Source: Chlamydiota bacterium (GTDB taxonomy: Bacteria; Chlamydiota; Chlamydiia; Chlamydiales; Rhabdochlamydiaceae). Taken from it: a stretch of 22,677 nt of DNA. Positions 14,401-21,663 of the stretch are shown piece by piece (the first letter of the stretch is position 1; each line of letters opens with the position of its first letter). The stretch covers positions 1 through 22,677 of the forward strand of contig JAHFTN010000007.1 of the NCBI GenBank assembly GCA_023269365.1. The letters are read 5' to 3'. The translations under genes and the position numbers were made by a program. The notes beneath the pieces are model-generated. The model did not search any database, was not told where the DNA came from, and saw nothing but the letters and a program-made list of their open reading frames with translations.

Positions 14401-16785
14401 ATAGAAAAGCAGGATTCTAAGGGGAAACCCGTTTCCCAAGAGAGGTTCTCCTATGACAGAGCGGGCAATAAGGTCAGGCGCCTTGTCAACGTATACGATT
14501 ACACCACTCCTTTAAGACAGCTGATTACAGAGTGGCAGTACGACTTACTGGGGCGCGTGATTTCAGAAAAGGAACATCCAGGCAAAATCACCTCCTATGC
14601 TTATACGTCAAGGGGACAGCTTGGGTTAAAAACACTTCCCAACGGGATTTCTCTTGCCTATAGCTATGATGGGTTGGGACGTTTGTTAGAACAGCTCAGC
14701 TCAGAGGGGACCCTCCATTACCGCTACACCTACGAAAAGAGTCAGGATCCCGTGCAGATTGAGGACCTCGTCGAGGGGACCTCTTTATCTCGCTCCTATA
14801 ATTTATTTGAAGAGCTCGTCGAAGAGACTAACCCCTACAATTTCACGTTCAAATGGAACTATGATCATCAAGGAAGATGCAGGGATTTTACCCTTCCCGA
14901 CCACTCTATGATCCATTATGCCCATGAAGGAGCACATCTCACCGCCGTAGAGAGAATTTCTTCATCTAATCAAAAACTCTATGAGCACCGTTACCTCGAT
15001 TTCGATCCCAACGGGCACGTGACCCAAGAGAGGCTGCTCAACCATCAAGAGCTCTATTCTCAAAGAGATTTGTTGGAACGACCTAGCACTCAAAAATCCC
15101 CTTGGCTTACACATTCGGTGGTCTATGGCCCTTCTGGGCTTATGTTGAGCCAAACCAACACGCTTATTGGGAACAAGTCTTTTTCCTATGATCCTCTTAA
15201 CCAGCTCATTCGCGAAGAGGATAAAACGTATCATTTTGATTCTCTTGGCAATCCTTTGGATTGCCAAGTCAACGCTTATAACCAGATCCTCTCGACCAAA
15301 GAAGAAACGCTGCAGTACGATCTTTCTGGCAACCCCATTGAAAGGATGAAGGATGATGAGCCCCTCTCTTATACCTATGATGCTCTGGGGCGCCTTAAGA
15401 CAATTCGTTCTAATGCATCGCTGATTCACTACAGCTATGATCCCCTCTCTCGCCTCGTGAAAAAAGAGGAAAATGGGAAAACAACTTTCTACCTCTACGA
15501 CCAATCGCAAGAGATAGGAACCTGCACCCCCGATCGGAAAATAGCAGAGCTTAAAGTCTTGGGATCTGGCGATGTGGGAGCTGCCGTTGCCATCGAGCTC
15601 CAAGGCGATGTGTACGCTCCTTTGCAGGATTTTTGTGGGCACATCATTGCTCTTACAAGACGAGATGGGACTCTTTTTGAAAGTTACCCAACCGATGCGT
15701 TTGGGAAGTCGACGCTAGCCATCCAAAGTCAAAATCCCTGGCGCTTCTCTTCAAAAAGACAAGAAGGGACCCTGATCTTCTTTGGGAAACGGTTCTATGA
15801 CCCTGCTTTGGGACGGTTTTTGACTCCCGATCCAGCAGGTTTTGCGGATGGGCCCAACCTCTACATCTACGTATTAAATAATCCTTTAAGGCGCCTTGAC
15901 CTGTTCGGGCTTCTTTCTAAAGCCATCAACCCACAACCCTTGCATGAATTTTACTCCATCGAGGTAAATATTCAAGATATCCCTGAGCGAGGCGAGGGGA
16001 TGGTGGTGGGGTACAGCACCCACACAGGTCAGCCCCAAGAAAAATATGTGATTATCAGCGATTCCTGGGAAAGGATCCAATACACCCCCGAAGAGCAAAA
16101 AGAAGGAAAGATTAATATCCTAGACCATCTTCATGAGCTTGTCCCCAAAGAGGGCTCTCTTGTGGGGTTGGTCACCTTCCAAAATGGGATGTGGAACTCC
16201 TTTGAGGATCACAAGAAAAGTTGTCAGTCGATCAAGAATTCCCTTCCTGAAGGGCCTTTATTTGTCGGCAATCATAACCCTTCCCTAGGATTGAAACACC
16301 TGGGACAAGTGAAACGAGAAAGGCGGGGCAAGGACACAGAGATTACAACCCATACACTCCAATGGCTAACCACAACGTTAAATGTCGTTCACCCCATTAA
16401 TCCCGATCTGGTGTGGCTCCACTTTTCTCATAGCGAAGGCACCCTTATTTTGAGCAATGCAATCGACCGGATGACCCCTGATCAGCATGCTACTCTCGAG
16501 CACCATTTTTACTCGGTGTCATTTGGTGGGGCCAAGCCCGTCTCCACAGAACATACCCTCAATGCTGTTAATTACTACTCTAAGAGGGATTTTATTACGA
16601 AACGCTTTGCTCGTGACTATTTAAATGATGAAAGGTACCATATTGAATACGTAAAGAGTCAAGCTCCTTGGTACGAGAAAATGCTGTTCATACCCGACCA
16701 TGGCATCTTGGGAAGGACTTATCAGATTACAAAGGATAAAACAATTAAAAAAATTGAGAGAGAATTTGATTTTTACAGTCCATAA
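11482..16785 (+). CDS. RHS/YD-repeat protein with C-terminal alpha/beta-hydrolase (DUF687-like) domain
   Basis: A 1767-aa paralogue of the left RHS protein in divergent orientation. A short hydrophobic signal (MQRICIFLLLLPRLLCASS) precedes the cap segment (VNVISGDLTLCFQDLQIPGA) and a long run of YD repeats. The RHS core ends at about residue 1478 (GRFLTPDPAGFADGPNLYIY, LDLFGLL). Here the first protease aspartate is missing (KRQEGTLIFF in place of DDETGLIYF), while Asp1450 of DPAG remains. The tail is an alpha/beta-hydrolase: GPLFVGNHNPSLGL, a nucleophile elbow HFSHSEGTLIL (Ser1651), an acid candidate in YYSKRDFITKRF (Asp1703) and a histidine in PDHGILGRTY (His1740). This layout recalls the chlamydial DUF687 family and RHS-linked lipase-like domains; substrate unknown, phospholipid plausible. 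GAGG stands only three bases before the ATG. The 3' end overlaps the next gene. Confidence 0.92.
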   Translation: MQRICIFLLLLPRLLCASSDLLFSEEEDPALYHHVNVISGDLTLCFQDLQIPGAVAHSLVRTYTSGDALHQASGEKSNHKGIYYSWRMEGGWELIPHAKLFYGVTGVFVSRFTLTEKNGSVLHYIPKKEGVYEPVPPETQNLSNLNARMNPQNNRLHYDNHKRVVMNLADGGMRFYKKGDEYFRLVKEVSPDQQETHYDYHKESLKSIRVTSPNKRITFSSIDFDLIEKPKDDRPFHLKVSTSVGQLLEYRSMTRKEIHYISQVDSNCRPKESTTYVSRRKGTGSRIKRFHLADRPQFEVDYHVPSSRSEENKLHSYPEKKGLSIDKVQTLRAPLGENGEWIPFAQFSYYPSHTDVRDVDRQLIRYHHESQRLNAIEYFGLQDKLAYSVKFYWEGPHLKGKVLLDGKGTPLFSKVFTYNEAGNVSKETFFGNLTGKALSSFTLKEGGVLEGAESYSRFYVYNKAHLVVEEREEHGLTFAYRYKSGTTLITSKFTQDGGQIIKREFFMYNEDNLLTSEIMDDGVNSKKDDSTGVKYRQIKSYQLHPSNGLPVEMKETYLEKGEEKLLRRIEYTYSSQNRVIAETLYDAENAFCYTIYTDYDNAGHVLSKTTPSGYTNRYSYGPQGELLSSKEEGSLQKYYSYNLARVATSCTEVDSLSHQRTTHSRYDAKGRLLHQVSPEGHTTSQRYDPFGHCVETVFASTKDACDEEYRPTLHFTYDVCGNLASTTVEGRGTSETLYNAFKKPIQEIQADGTILRHTYDLANRLIQTIYPDGTWVEYTYDVQHRKKEERIRGSQGDLLAQESWEYDTFTLLSHTKANGAKTVYTYDGARRVVAEQVEDRTLTYSYNAAGLLGKKAQGDVAHCTTYDKANRVLQQWTEDSYGRKENLTTFAYDEEGRKIGGTRLTSQGSAHDSFAYDARGRFCRHTDPLGNSTEFIYEEVLNDLGQWVVQKTTINPIGNRAIETYDALGHLVSIEKQDSKGKPVSQERFSYDRAGNKVRRLVNVYDYTTPLRQLITEWQYDLLGRVISEKEHPGKITSYAYTSRGQLGLKTLPNGISLAYSYDGLGRLLEQLSSEGTLHYRYTYEKSQDPVQIEDLVEGTSLSRSYNLFEELVEETNPYNFTFKWNYDHQGRCRDFTLPDHSMIHYAHEGAHLTAVERISSSNQKLYEHRYLDFDPNGHVTQERLLNHQELYSQRDLLERPSTQKSPWLTHSVVYGPSGLMLSQTNTLIGNKSFSYDPLNQLIREEDKTYHFDSLGNPLDCQVNAYNQILSTKEETLQYDLSGNPIERMKDDEPLSYTYDALGRLKTIRSNASLIHYSYDPLSRLVKKEENGKTTFYLYDQSQEIGTCTPDRKIAELKVLGSGDVGAAVAIELQGDVYAPLQDFCGHIIALTRRDGTLFESYPTDAFGKSTLAIQSQNPWRFSSKRQEGTLIFFGKRFYDPALGRFLTPDPAGFADGPNLYIYVLNNPLRRLDLFGLLSKAINPQPLHEFYSIEVNIQDIPERGEGMVVGYSTHTGQPQEKYVIISDSWERIQYTPEEQKEGKINILDHLHELVPKEGSLVGLVTFQNGMWNSFEDHKKSCQSIKNSLPEGPLFVGNHNPSLGLKHLGQVKRERRGKDTEITTHTLQWLTTTLNVVHPINPDLVWLHFSHSEGTLILSNAIDRMTPDQHATLEHHFYSVSFGGAKPVSTEHTLNAVNYYSKRDFITKRFARDYLNDERYHIEYVKSQAPWYEKMLFIPDHGILGRTYQITKDKTIKKIEREFDFYSP

Positions 16786-17851
16786 ACTCGTTAAAATTTT
16801 CCTGCTGTGTTCTTACATTTTCTTGAGTTGTCCTATGTTATTAGAATCCGCTCCCCCACCTATTCATATTCGTTGTGCAAATCGACTGACTAATACAATA
16901 CTCCCTATTCTTCAGAAAGAACTTAACCTCTTCTGCGACGGAGAAGGCGGCTCGATGCACAGCAATATCGTCTCATCCATCTATTTGTCTTTTTATACAG
17001 AAAGAAGAGCTTCCATAGAAGAAGCGAGAGAACTCCTAGTAAGAGCTACTGAGAAATTTGCAAAAGCAATTAATGCAGATGAAAATATTCGCCCTTACCT
17101 AGCTGAATACCCTTTCCCTCCATCCCGAGTTCAACTTTCTATTTCATTTGAGGTTAGTGGAAAAGATGAATACTACGCGGATGGCACTGTATCCTCAATA
17201 TCTCAAGTACATAATACTATATACTATTATACAAAAGAACCCCTAAGAAGCCCCAAGAACCACGACCCTTTCCTCACCGAGCCCTATCCTGATGCCCTAA
17301 AAATTGTGCAGAGCTCGAAGCTCACGAATGCAGAGGTGTGTATCCACACGCCAAAACCCTATGAAGCGGAACTAGACCAATTTATTGCATCGCTGTCCAA
17401 GAAGATTAAAAAAAAATGGGGAGTCGTGGGGGTCTCTATGGGCGGGAATATGCGCGAAGGAATTGAGGATTTTGCTTTTCTGTTGCAGCGCTATAAACGT
17501 GTGAAGCTTGAAGAAGCGCGCCGCTTAGAGGTGGAAATTACAGAGATGCTGGTGGAACAGATCAATGGGAATGAAAAATTGCGCCCCTATATGAAACATT
17601 ACCCCTATACCCCCTCGCAGGTCAGGGTAAAAATCGAGTTCCAGCCCGACCCTTATTTTGGTTTTACCGATGGGTCTTTATGCTCTGTCTCTCAAGAAAA
17701 TAACAAGCTGCAATACTATGTTTCACACGTGGAAAAAGGCAACGGTTGGCTCTTGGGGCCTTTCTTCTTAAGTGAGGAGCCCTATGACGAGGCCCAGAGA
17801 CTTATCCTCCAGAAACCCAAATCCAGTTTCCTAAGACGGTGGATGGAGTAG
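16766..17851 (+). CDS. Secreted protein of two tandem repeats, possible partner or immunity protein of the hydrolase RHS
   Basis: I do not recognise a family. I prefer the TTG start at 16766 (GAGAGAG at 16756-16762): it begins directly at a signal peptide, whereas the ATG at 16700 adds 22 unlikely residues. This gives 361 aa. Residues about 1-28 (LVKIFLLCSYIFLSCPMLLE, then SAPPP) form the signal; a lipobox at FLSC is weak. Two homologous units of about 150 residues follow (about 38-183 and 200-350), sharing EEAR.L....TE, NI/LRPYL/MK/AEYP, PSRVQLSISF/PSQVRVKIEF, Y.DG...S.SQ..N and a closing FL.EPY.A. The gene overlaps the RHS stop codon by 20 bases, suggesting coupling. An exported partner fits a toxin acting on membranes, since phospholipase-toxin immunities are typically periplasmic. 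The first half is clearly AT-richer than the second. Confidence 0.65.
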   Translation: MIFTVHKLVKIFLLCSYIFLSCPMLLESAPPPIHIRCANRLTNTILPILQKELNLFCDGEGGSMHSNIVSSIYLSFYTERRASIEEARELLVRATEKFAKAINADENIRPYLAEYPFPPSRVQLSISFEVSGKDEYYADGTVSSISQVHNTIYYYTKEPLRSPKNHDPFLTEPYPDALKIVQSSKLTNAEVCIHTPKPYEAELDQFIASLSKKIKKKWGVVGVSMGGNMREGIEDFAFLLQRYKRVKLEEARRLEVEITEMLVEQINGNEKLRPYMKHYPYTPSQVRVKIEFQPDPYFGFTDGSLCSVSQENNKLQYYVSHVEKGNGWLLGPFFLSEEPYDEAQRLILQKPKSSFLRRWME

Positions 17852-20203
17852 GCTGCGGACGCGGTAAACGGGGACGGGCTTGTCGAAGCCTTTGAGGGTG
17901 AGAGGGAGGACAGCTTCAGTGACGACCTCTGCCTTCACCTCTTCGAGGGTGTCTTGGGAGATAAGGATCTCCATGCCGCGGGCAGCGCTGCAGAGGCGGG
18001 CGGCGAGGTTGACATTGCTCCCGATGACGGTGTAGTTGAGCCGGTTCTCTGCGCCCATATTTCCTGCAAGCATCGTTCCTGTGTGGATGCCAATGCCGAT
18101 CTCGATGGGAAAGGTGCCTTGCAAGGTGCGCTCTTGGTTCCAGGCGGAAATGATAGAGAGCATTTCTAAGGCGCTGAGGATCGCGTGGAGCGAGTCCTTG
18201 CCATGGGATAGGGGCGCTCCGAAAAGGGCCATCACCTCATCGCCGACGTATTTGTCGATGACACCATGATGTCGATCGACGATAGAGGAGAGTTTTGTCA
18301 TGCAGACGTTGAGGAGATCGATCACCTCGCTAGCGGGCAGGTGCTGGGTCATGTGAGTGAAGTGACGGATGTCTGCGAAGAGCACGGTGACTTTTTTTTC
18401 TTCCCCTCCTAAATGGACGTTGCCCTTGAGGATCTCTTGCGCAATCTCTGGGGAGACGACTTTGTTGAGCACCCCTTTCATCTTCTCCTTTTCTCGCAGG
18501 TCTATGATCATCTCAGAAAAGGCATTGTGAAGCAGCGCGATCTCATCTTTGCCCTTTAGCGGGATCCGATTCAGCTGGATCTGATCAAAATGCCCATCAG
18601 CCACATGCCCCGTAGCCTCTGCAAGCTCTATGATAGGCTTTGTGATCTTCTTAGAGATTCGATGGAGCAGGATCAACATAATGAGAAGCGCAATCAATCC
18701 TGTCATGCGGATATTAAATACAATCGCTGCCGACACCTCCTTAGCTCCACTTTCAAGGTCGTCGAGAAAAGCAAACTCTTTCGCTTCGGGATTTAATAAA
18801 ATGAGGTGCACATCGAGCTGGGGAAGAGGCGTCAGATGACTATAAAAATAGTTCTGTCCCTGCCAAGGGATCAGCCCTGATGTGGAAGAGAGCATCTTGG
18901 CGAGGAAGGGGTCTAGTTGTGCTTCTGCGGGAATCTTTTCTCCCCCCTCTTGGTAAGTGCTAAAAATCTTCTTGTCATGAACAAGAAGTGTCGTCTGTCG
19001 GAATACGGGAAGCCATTGCCTTAGCAACTCATCGACATCGATGCCGAGTGTGAGATACCCCTTCTTTTCTGTAGAGCCCATCTCAACGACAAATTGCGCT
19101 GTATTGCCTAAAAAAAGACCCTCTTTTAGAGGGATCACCGCAAGGGAAGAGGCCAGCCCCGACCCCGTCTCTTTTGCAGCATGCGCCTTATAATAGAGAG
19201 CATCGTCAAAGACAGCAGAAGGAAGCAACATCCCCGCTTCCTTTATCGCTATCCCCCGCTCATGATCCTGGGAAAATATGGCAATCGATGAGGGCGCGGG
19301 GAAGGTGAATAGCTCTTTTCCAAAGACGCCACTATTAAAAAAAGCCACCCAGATCCACAACAGATCCACCTGAGTGAACTGCATCGTCTCCTTCTCTAGA
19401 GCCGTCCCCTCATAGGGGGCCTCTGGAGCTTGAGGCTTTAGCGCAGGCGGTGTTAATGTGTGGTCAAGAAGCGCTTCTTGCGCTTTGGAAAAACTCTTCG
19501 CAAAGGCTTGCACATCGAACGCATACCCCTCTGTCCACTTTACAGGAATGGAGGGCCAGGTGGCCTGCATCGGCAGGGGAACTTTCGATGCACACATCTG
19601 CTGCACATCAAACAAAAAAACAACAACGGGAACTTCTCCGGGAATCGTCTCAACCACCTCTTGCATCGAAGGAGGAGCCGCTTCTTTCTTGAGGAAATAG
19701 GGGACCCTAATCCCTAGGTAAGGAGGAAGGGAGGGGTCGCAATAGACCCAAAAAAGGTCTTCTGTGATTTTCATCTGAGCCGTTTGTGCGACATCACCCG
19801 CCTGAGGCTGTAAGGTAGCGAGCGAGCGGCTATCTGCCGTATTTTGCAAAAACTCGATCCATTTGTACTCCAGCAGCAAATTGGCGCAATCTCCCCACGT
19901 TCCCTCTTTGAGGTTGGAACTTGTCGGGGCAAAACGCAGCGCCTGAGGGGAAAACCTCAAAATATTACTGAGTACCGCATCGATCTTCACCTCCTGCTCT
20001 GCAATCGACCCTTCTACAAAATGTTGCATTGCAAGCCGACGTTGCTCGCTGAGCTTTTCTATGTTAACTCTCATAGCATCAATTGCTTGCGATAATTCCT
20101 TCGCAATAGCCCTATTTTCTAAAACAGAGGAAATCGCGGCAATAAGCACAAATAAGCCACTGACCCACAAGAACAAACGGTAGCGCAAACCCATAAAAAT
20201 CAA
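17831..20203 (-). CDS. Membrane-bound class III adenylate cyclase with extracytoplasmic sensor and HAMP domain
   Basis: A 790-aa predicted adenylate cyclase (ATP to cyclic AMP). Membrane segment 1 is at about 7-27, a large extracytoplasmic region of unknown ligand at about 28-495, membrane segment 2 at about 499-516, HAMP at about 514-570 (KKITKPIIELAEATGHVADG) and the catalytic domain at about 600-765. The metal-binding aspartates are Asp611 (VLFADIRHF) and Asp655 (KYVGDEVMALFG). The purine-specifying pair is Lys651 and Thr725 (NYTVIG), which favours ATP over GTP, and the transition-state residues Asn732 and Arg736 (VNLAARLC) are present, so the enzyme looks active, probably as a homodimer. 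The TTG at 20203 gives the longest form; an ATG three codons on (20194) is equally plausible, and neither has a clear ribosome binding site. The 3' end overlaps the convergent upstream gene by 21 bases. Confidence 0.93.
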   Translation of the reverse strand: MIFMGLRYRLFLWVSGLFVLIAAISSVLENRAIAKELSQAIDAMRVNIEKLSEQRRLAMQHFVEGSIAEQEVKIDAVLSNILRFSPQALRFAPTSSNLKEGTWGDCANLLLEYKWIEFLQNTADSRSLATLQPQAGDVAQTAQMKITEDLFWVYCDPSLPPYLGIRVPYFLKKEAAPPSMQEVVETIPGEVPVVVFLFDVQQMCASKVPLPMQATWPSIPVKWTEGYAFDVQAFAKSFSKAQEALLDHTLTPPALKPQAPEAPYEGTALEKETMQFTQVDLLWIWVAFFNSGVFGKELFTFPAPSSIAIFSQDHERGIAIKEAGMLLPSAVFDDALYYKAHAAKETGSGLASSLAVIPLKEGLFLGNTAQFVVEMGSTEKKGYLTLGIDVDELLRQWLPVFRQTTLLVHDKKIFSTYQEGGEKIPAEAQLDPFLAKMLSSTSGLIPWQGQNYFYSHLTPLPQLDVHLILLNPEAKEFAFLDDLESGAKEVSAAIVFNIRMTGLIALLIMLILLHRISKKITKPIIELAEATGHVADGHFDQIQLNRIPLKGKDEIALLHNAFSEMIIDLREKEKMKGVLNKVVSPEIAQEILKGNVHLGGEEKKVTVLFADIRHFTHMTQHLPASEVIDLLNVCMTKLSSIVDRHHGVIDKYVGDEVMALFGAPLSHGKDSLHAILSALEMLSIISAWNQERTLQGTFPIEIGIGIHTGTMLAGNMGAENRLNYTVIGSNVNLAARLCSAARGMEILISQDTLEEVKAEVVTEAVLPLTLKGFDKPVPVYRVRSLLHPPS

Positions 20204-20260
20204 GCAATTAAAGAGTTAAAATATTACTTATCATATTACGGGAAAATAAGCAAAAAATAG

Positions 20261-20289
20261 TTGATAATTAGCTGTAGTTTGTTTAAAAT
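20261..20289 (+). promoter_or_regulatory. Sigma70-type promoter for the kinase-like gene
   Basis: TTGATA (20261-20266) and TAAAAT (20284-20289) are separated by exactly 17 bases, close to consensus for both boxes. Transcription would begin near 20296, about 18 bases before the ATG at 20314, leaving room for the AGG at 20304-20306. The 110-base divergent region also has to hold the cyclase promoter, for which I see no convincing boxes. Confidence 0.6.
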
Positions 20290-20313
20290 AGGGGGTATTA
20301 ATTCAGGTATAAT

Positions 20314-21663
20314 ATGAATATTATTGGGCCCAATTGGGCTGGGCGGAAAAAAGAAGATTTAGAAGCTCTCAGCAAAGATTACTCCCACCCTGCCCACGAG
20401 CGGATAGGGGCTCTATTCTCCCTTGTCCTGCAATCACTGGAGAGCCCAGAAGAGTTAAGGAAATACTTAAGTGCGCTCGGAGTTCATCCCAACGACACTT
20501 CTGCTCAAAGGGCACTCCTCCCCCTTTTAAAAGAACGCTTTCGCATCAATTACGATGCAAATCACACCGTTTTTTACCTTAAAAAGGGAAAAGAGACTGT
20601 CGGCGTTTTTAAAATAGGGAGAAAACGCGCTTCTATAGAGCTTCTCGCAAGACAAATAGGGCTTTTAACAGGTTTATCCAACCATCTCATCCCCGGCCTC
20701 TTTTGCGCGATAGAAAACTTTAAAATAAGCGATGAACCCCAAGAAGAGGCCCTATGGAATGGTCTTGTTAAAGTCTACACTCAAGAAGAGCTTGATAGAG
20801 AAAAAACACAGCGCGTTGTGATCGGCATTTTGCAACCTTTTTTACCCAAAAGAGAAAGAACTTCTCTCTATGAATATACCCTCATGACGCTTACGGCTCT
20901 AGTGATCGGACTTCGGGATGGAAAATCGGATGGCTATTGCGGCAGCACCCTATTTGACATAGAAGACGCCTTTCCCATCTATATCGATCCCCCCGAAGGG
21001 GGGCGCAACTCTGTTGCAGCAACAGATCTTCCCTATCTAGCAGAAGATGAGAGAACGACTCAGCTTTTAAGCGAGAAAGAAGTTCTCCAATTACAAGAAA
21101 TTGTAAGGGGGTGGGATCTAGAAGTAATATTGGGATATTTGAGCCAAGCCTTCATCGACCATGCAGATACTATTTCTGAAGGGAGAAGTGCTAGCGAGGT
21201 GATCTTCTATGATGAAGGGGGGAATGCCGTTTGTCTTGAACCCCAAGTTTCCCACTTTGTCAATGGGAGTCTTAATCATTGGGAAGGGTGCGACCGCCTC
21301 TGCCTCTTTCCTTCCCAAGTAGAAGCGACAAGAGTGCGTTTGATGCGCGCAAGAGACTTCATTTTAAGTCGCCAAAGTTTTACTCCTTTAGATTTAGTCT
21401 TCTCTGTAGATCCTTGGGCACAACAATTGTCTACAGCCATTGCCTCTTCCCCTACAAAATCTAGAGCCGTAAGGGAGTGTGGCTCTGTCGATCCTTTGGG
21501 ACTCCTTTCGGCCAGTCGATGTACTCCTATGGAGGCAGACCTCTTGAACTGCATTTTTACTCCCCCCGGTACCACTGTTGGAGAACCCACCCCTCAAACA
21601 GAGACCCCACTTTATGATTCCTTTACAGAGATAGAACAAAGCTGCTTCCCAGGGCCTAAATAA
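20314..21663 (+). CDS. Phosphatidylinositol 3-/4-kinase-like protein, possibly degenerate
   Basis: A 449-aa cytosolic-looking protein without signal peptide. Residues about 85-225 have the order of motifs of the PI3/PI4-kinase fold: a strand pair and lysine in TVFYLKKGKETVGVFKIG (Lys100), an acidic helix residue (IELLARQIG, Glu109), a catalytic-loop-like GLRDGKSDGYCG (Asp202) and a metal-loop-like STLFDIEDAFP (Asp215, Asp218). Classical members read DRH..N in the loop; here RDGKSDG lacks the histidine and asparagine, so activity may be altered or lost. A leading helical region (about 12-75) and a proline/threonine-rich tail (GTTVGEPTPQTETPLYDSF) flank it. Phosphoinositide kinases in intracellular bacteria are usually injected effectors. 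The similarity is motif-level and unverified; a HipA-like or other atypical kinase is the alternative. The 3' end overlaps the convergent polymerase gene by 52 bases. Confidence 0.5.
   Translation: MNIIGPNWAGRKKEDLEALSKDYSHPAHERIGALFSLVLQSLESPEELRKYLSALGVHPNDTSAQRALLPLLKERFRINYDANHTVFYLKKGKETVGVFKIGRKRASIELLARQIGLLTGLSNHLIPGLFCAIENFKISDEPQEEALWNGLVKVYTQEELDREKTQRVVIGILQPFLPKRERTSLYEYTLMTLTALVIGLRDGKSDGYCGSTLFDIEDAFPIYIDPPEGGRNSVAATDLPYLAEDERTTQLLSEKEVLQLQEIVRGWDLEVILGYLSQAFIDHADTISEGRSASEVIFYDEGGNAVCLEPQVSHFVNGSLNHWEGCDRLCLFPSQVEATRVRLMRARDFILSRQSFTPLDLVFSVDPWAQQLSTAIASSPTKSRAVRECGSVDPLGLLSASRCTPMEADLLNCIFTPPGTTVGEPTPQTETPLYDSFTEIEQSCFPGPK

Noticed and set aside
14962..15642. 226-residue minus-strand open frame inside the right RHS gene
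   Set aside because: It is antisense to well-conserved YD repeats; its length reflects the codon bias of the real gene, and it has no family resemblance.
16700..16765. ATG at 16700 as the start of the two-repeat protein
   Set aside because: It is buried in the RHS hydrolase codons around the catalytic His and adds a basic stretch before the signal peptide; the TTG at 16766 has a ribosome binding site and starts cleanly at the signal.
5912..16785. Reading the many YD motifs as a DNA tandem repeat or CRISPR-like array
   Set aside because: The repeats are conserved at protein level only, irregular in spacing and variable in DNA sequence.
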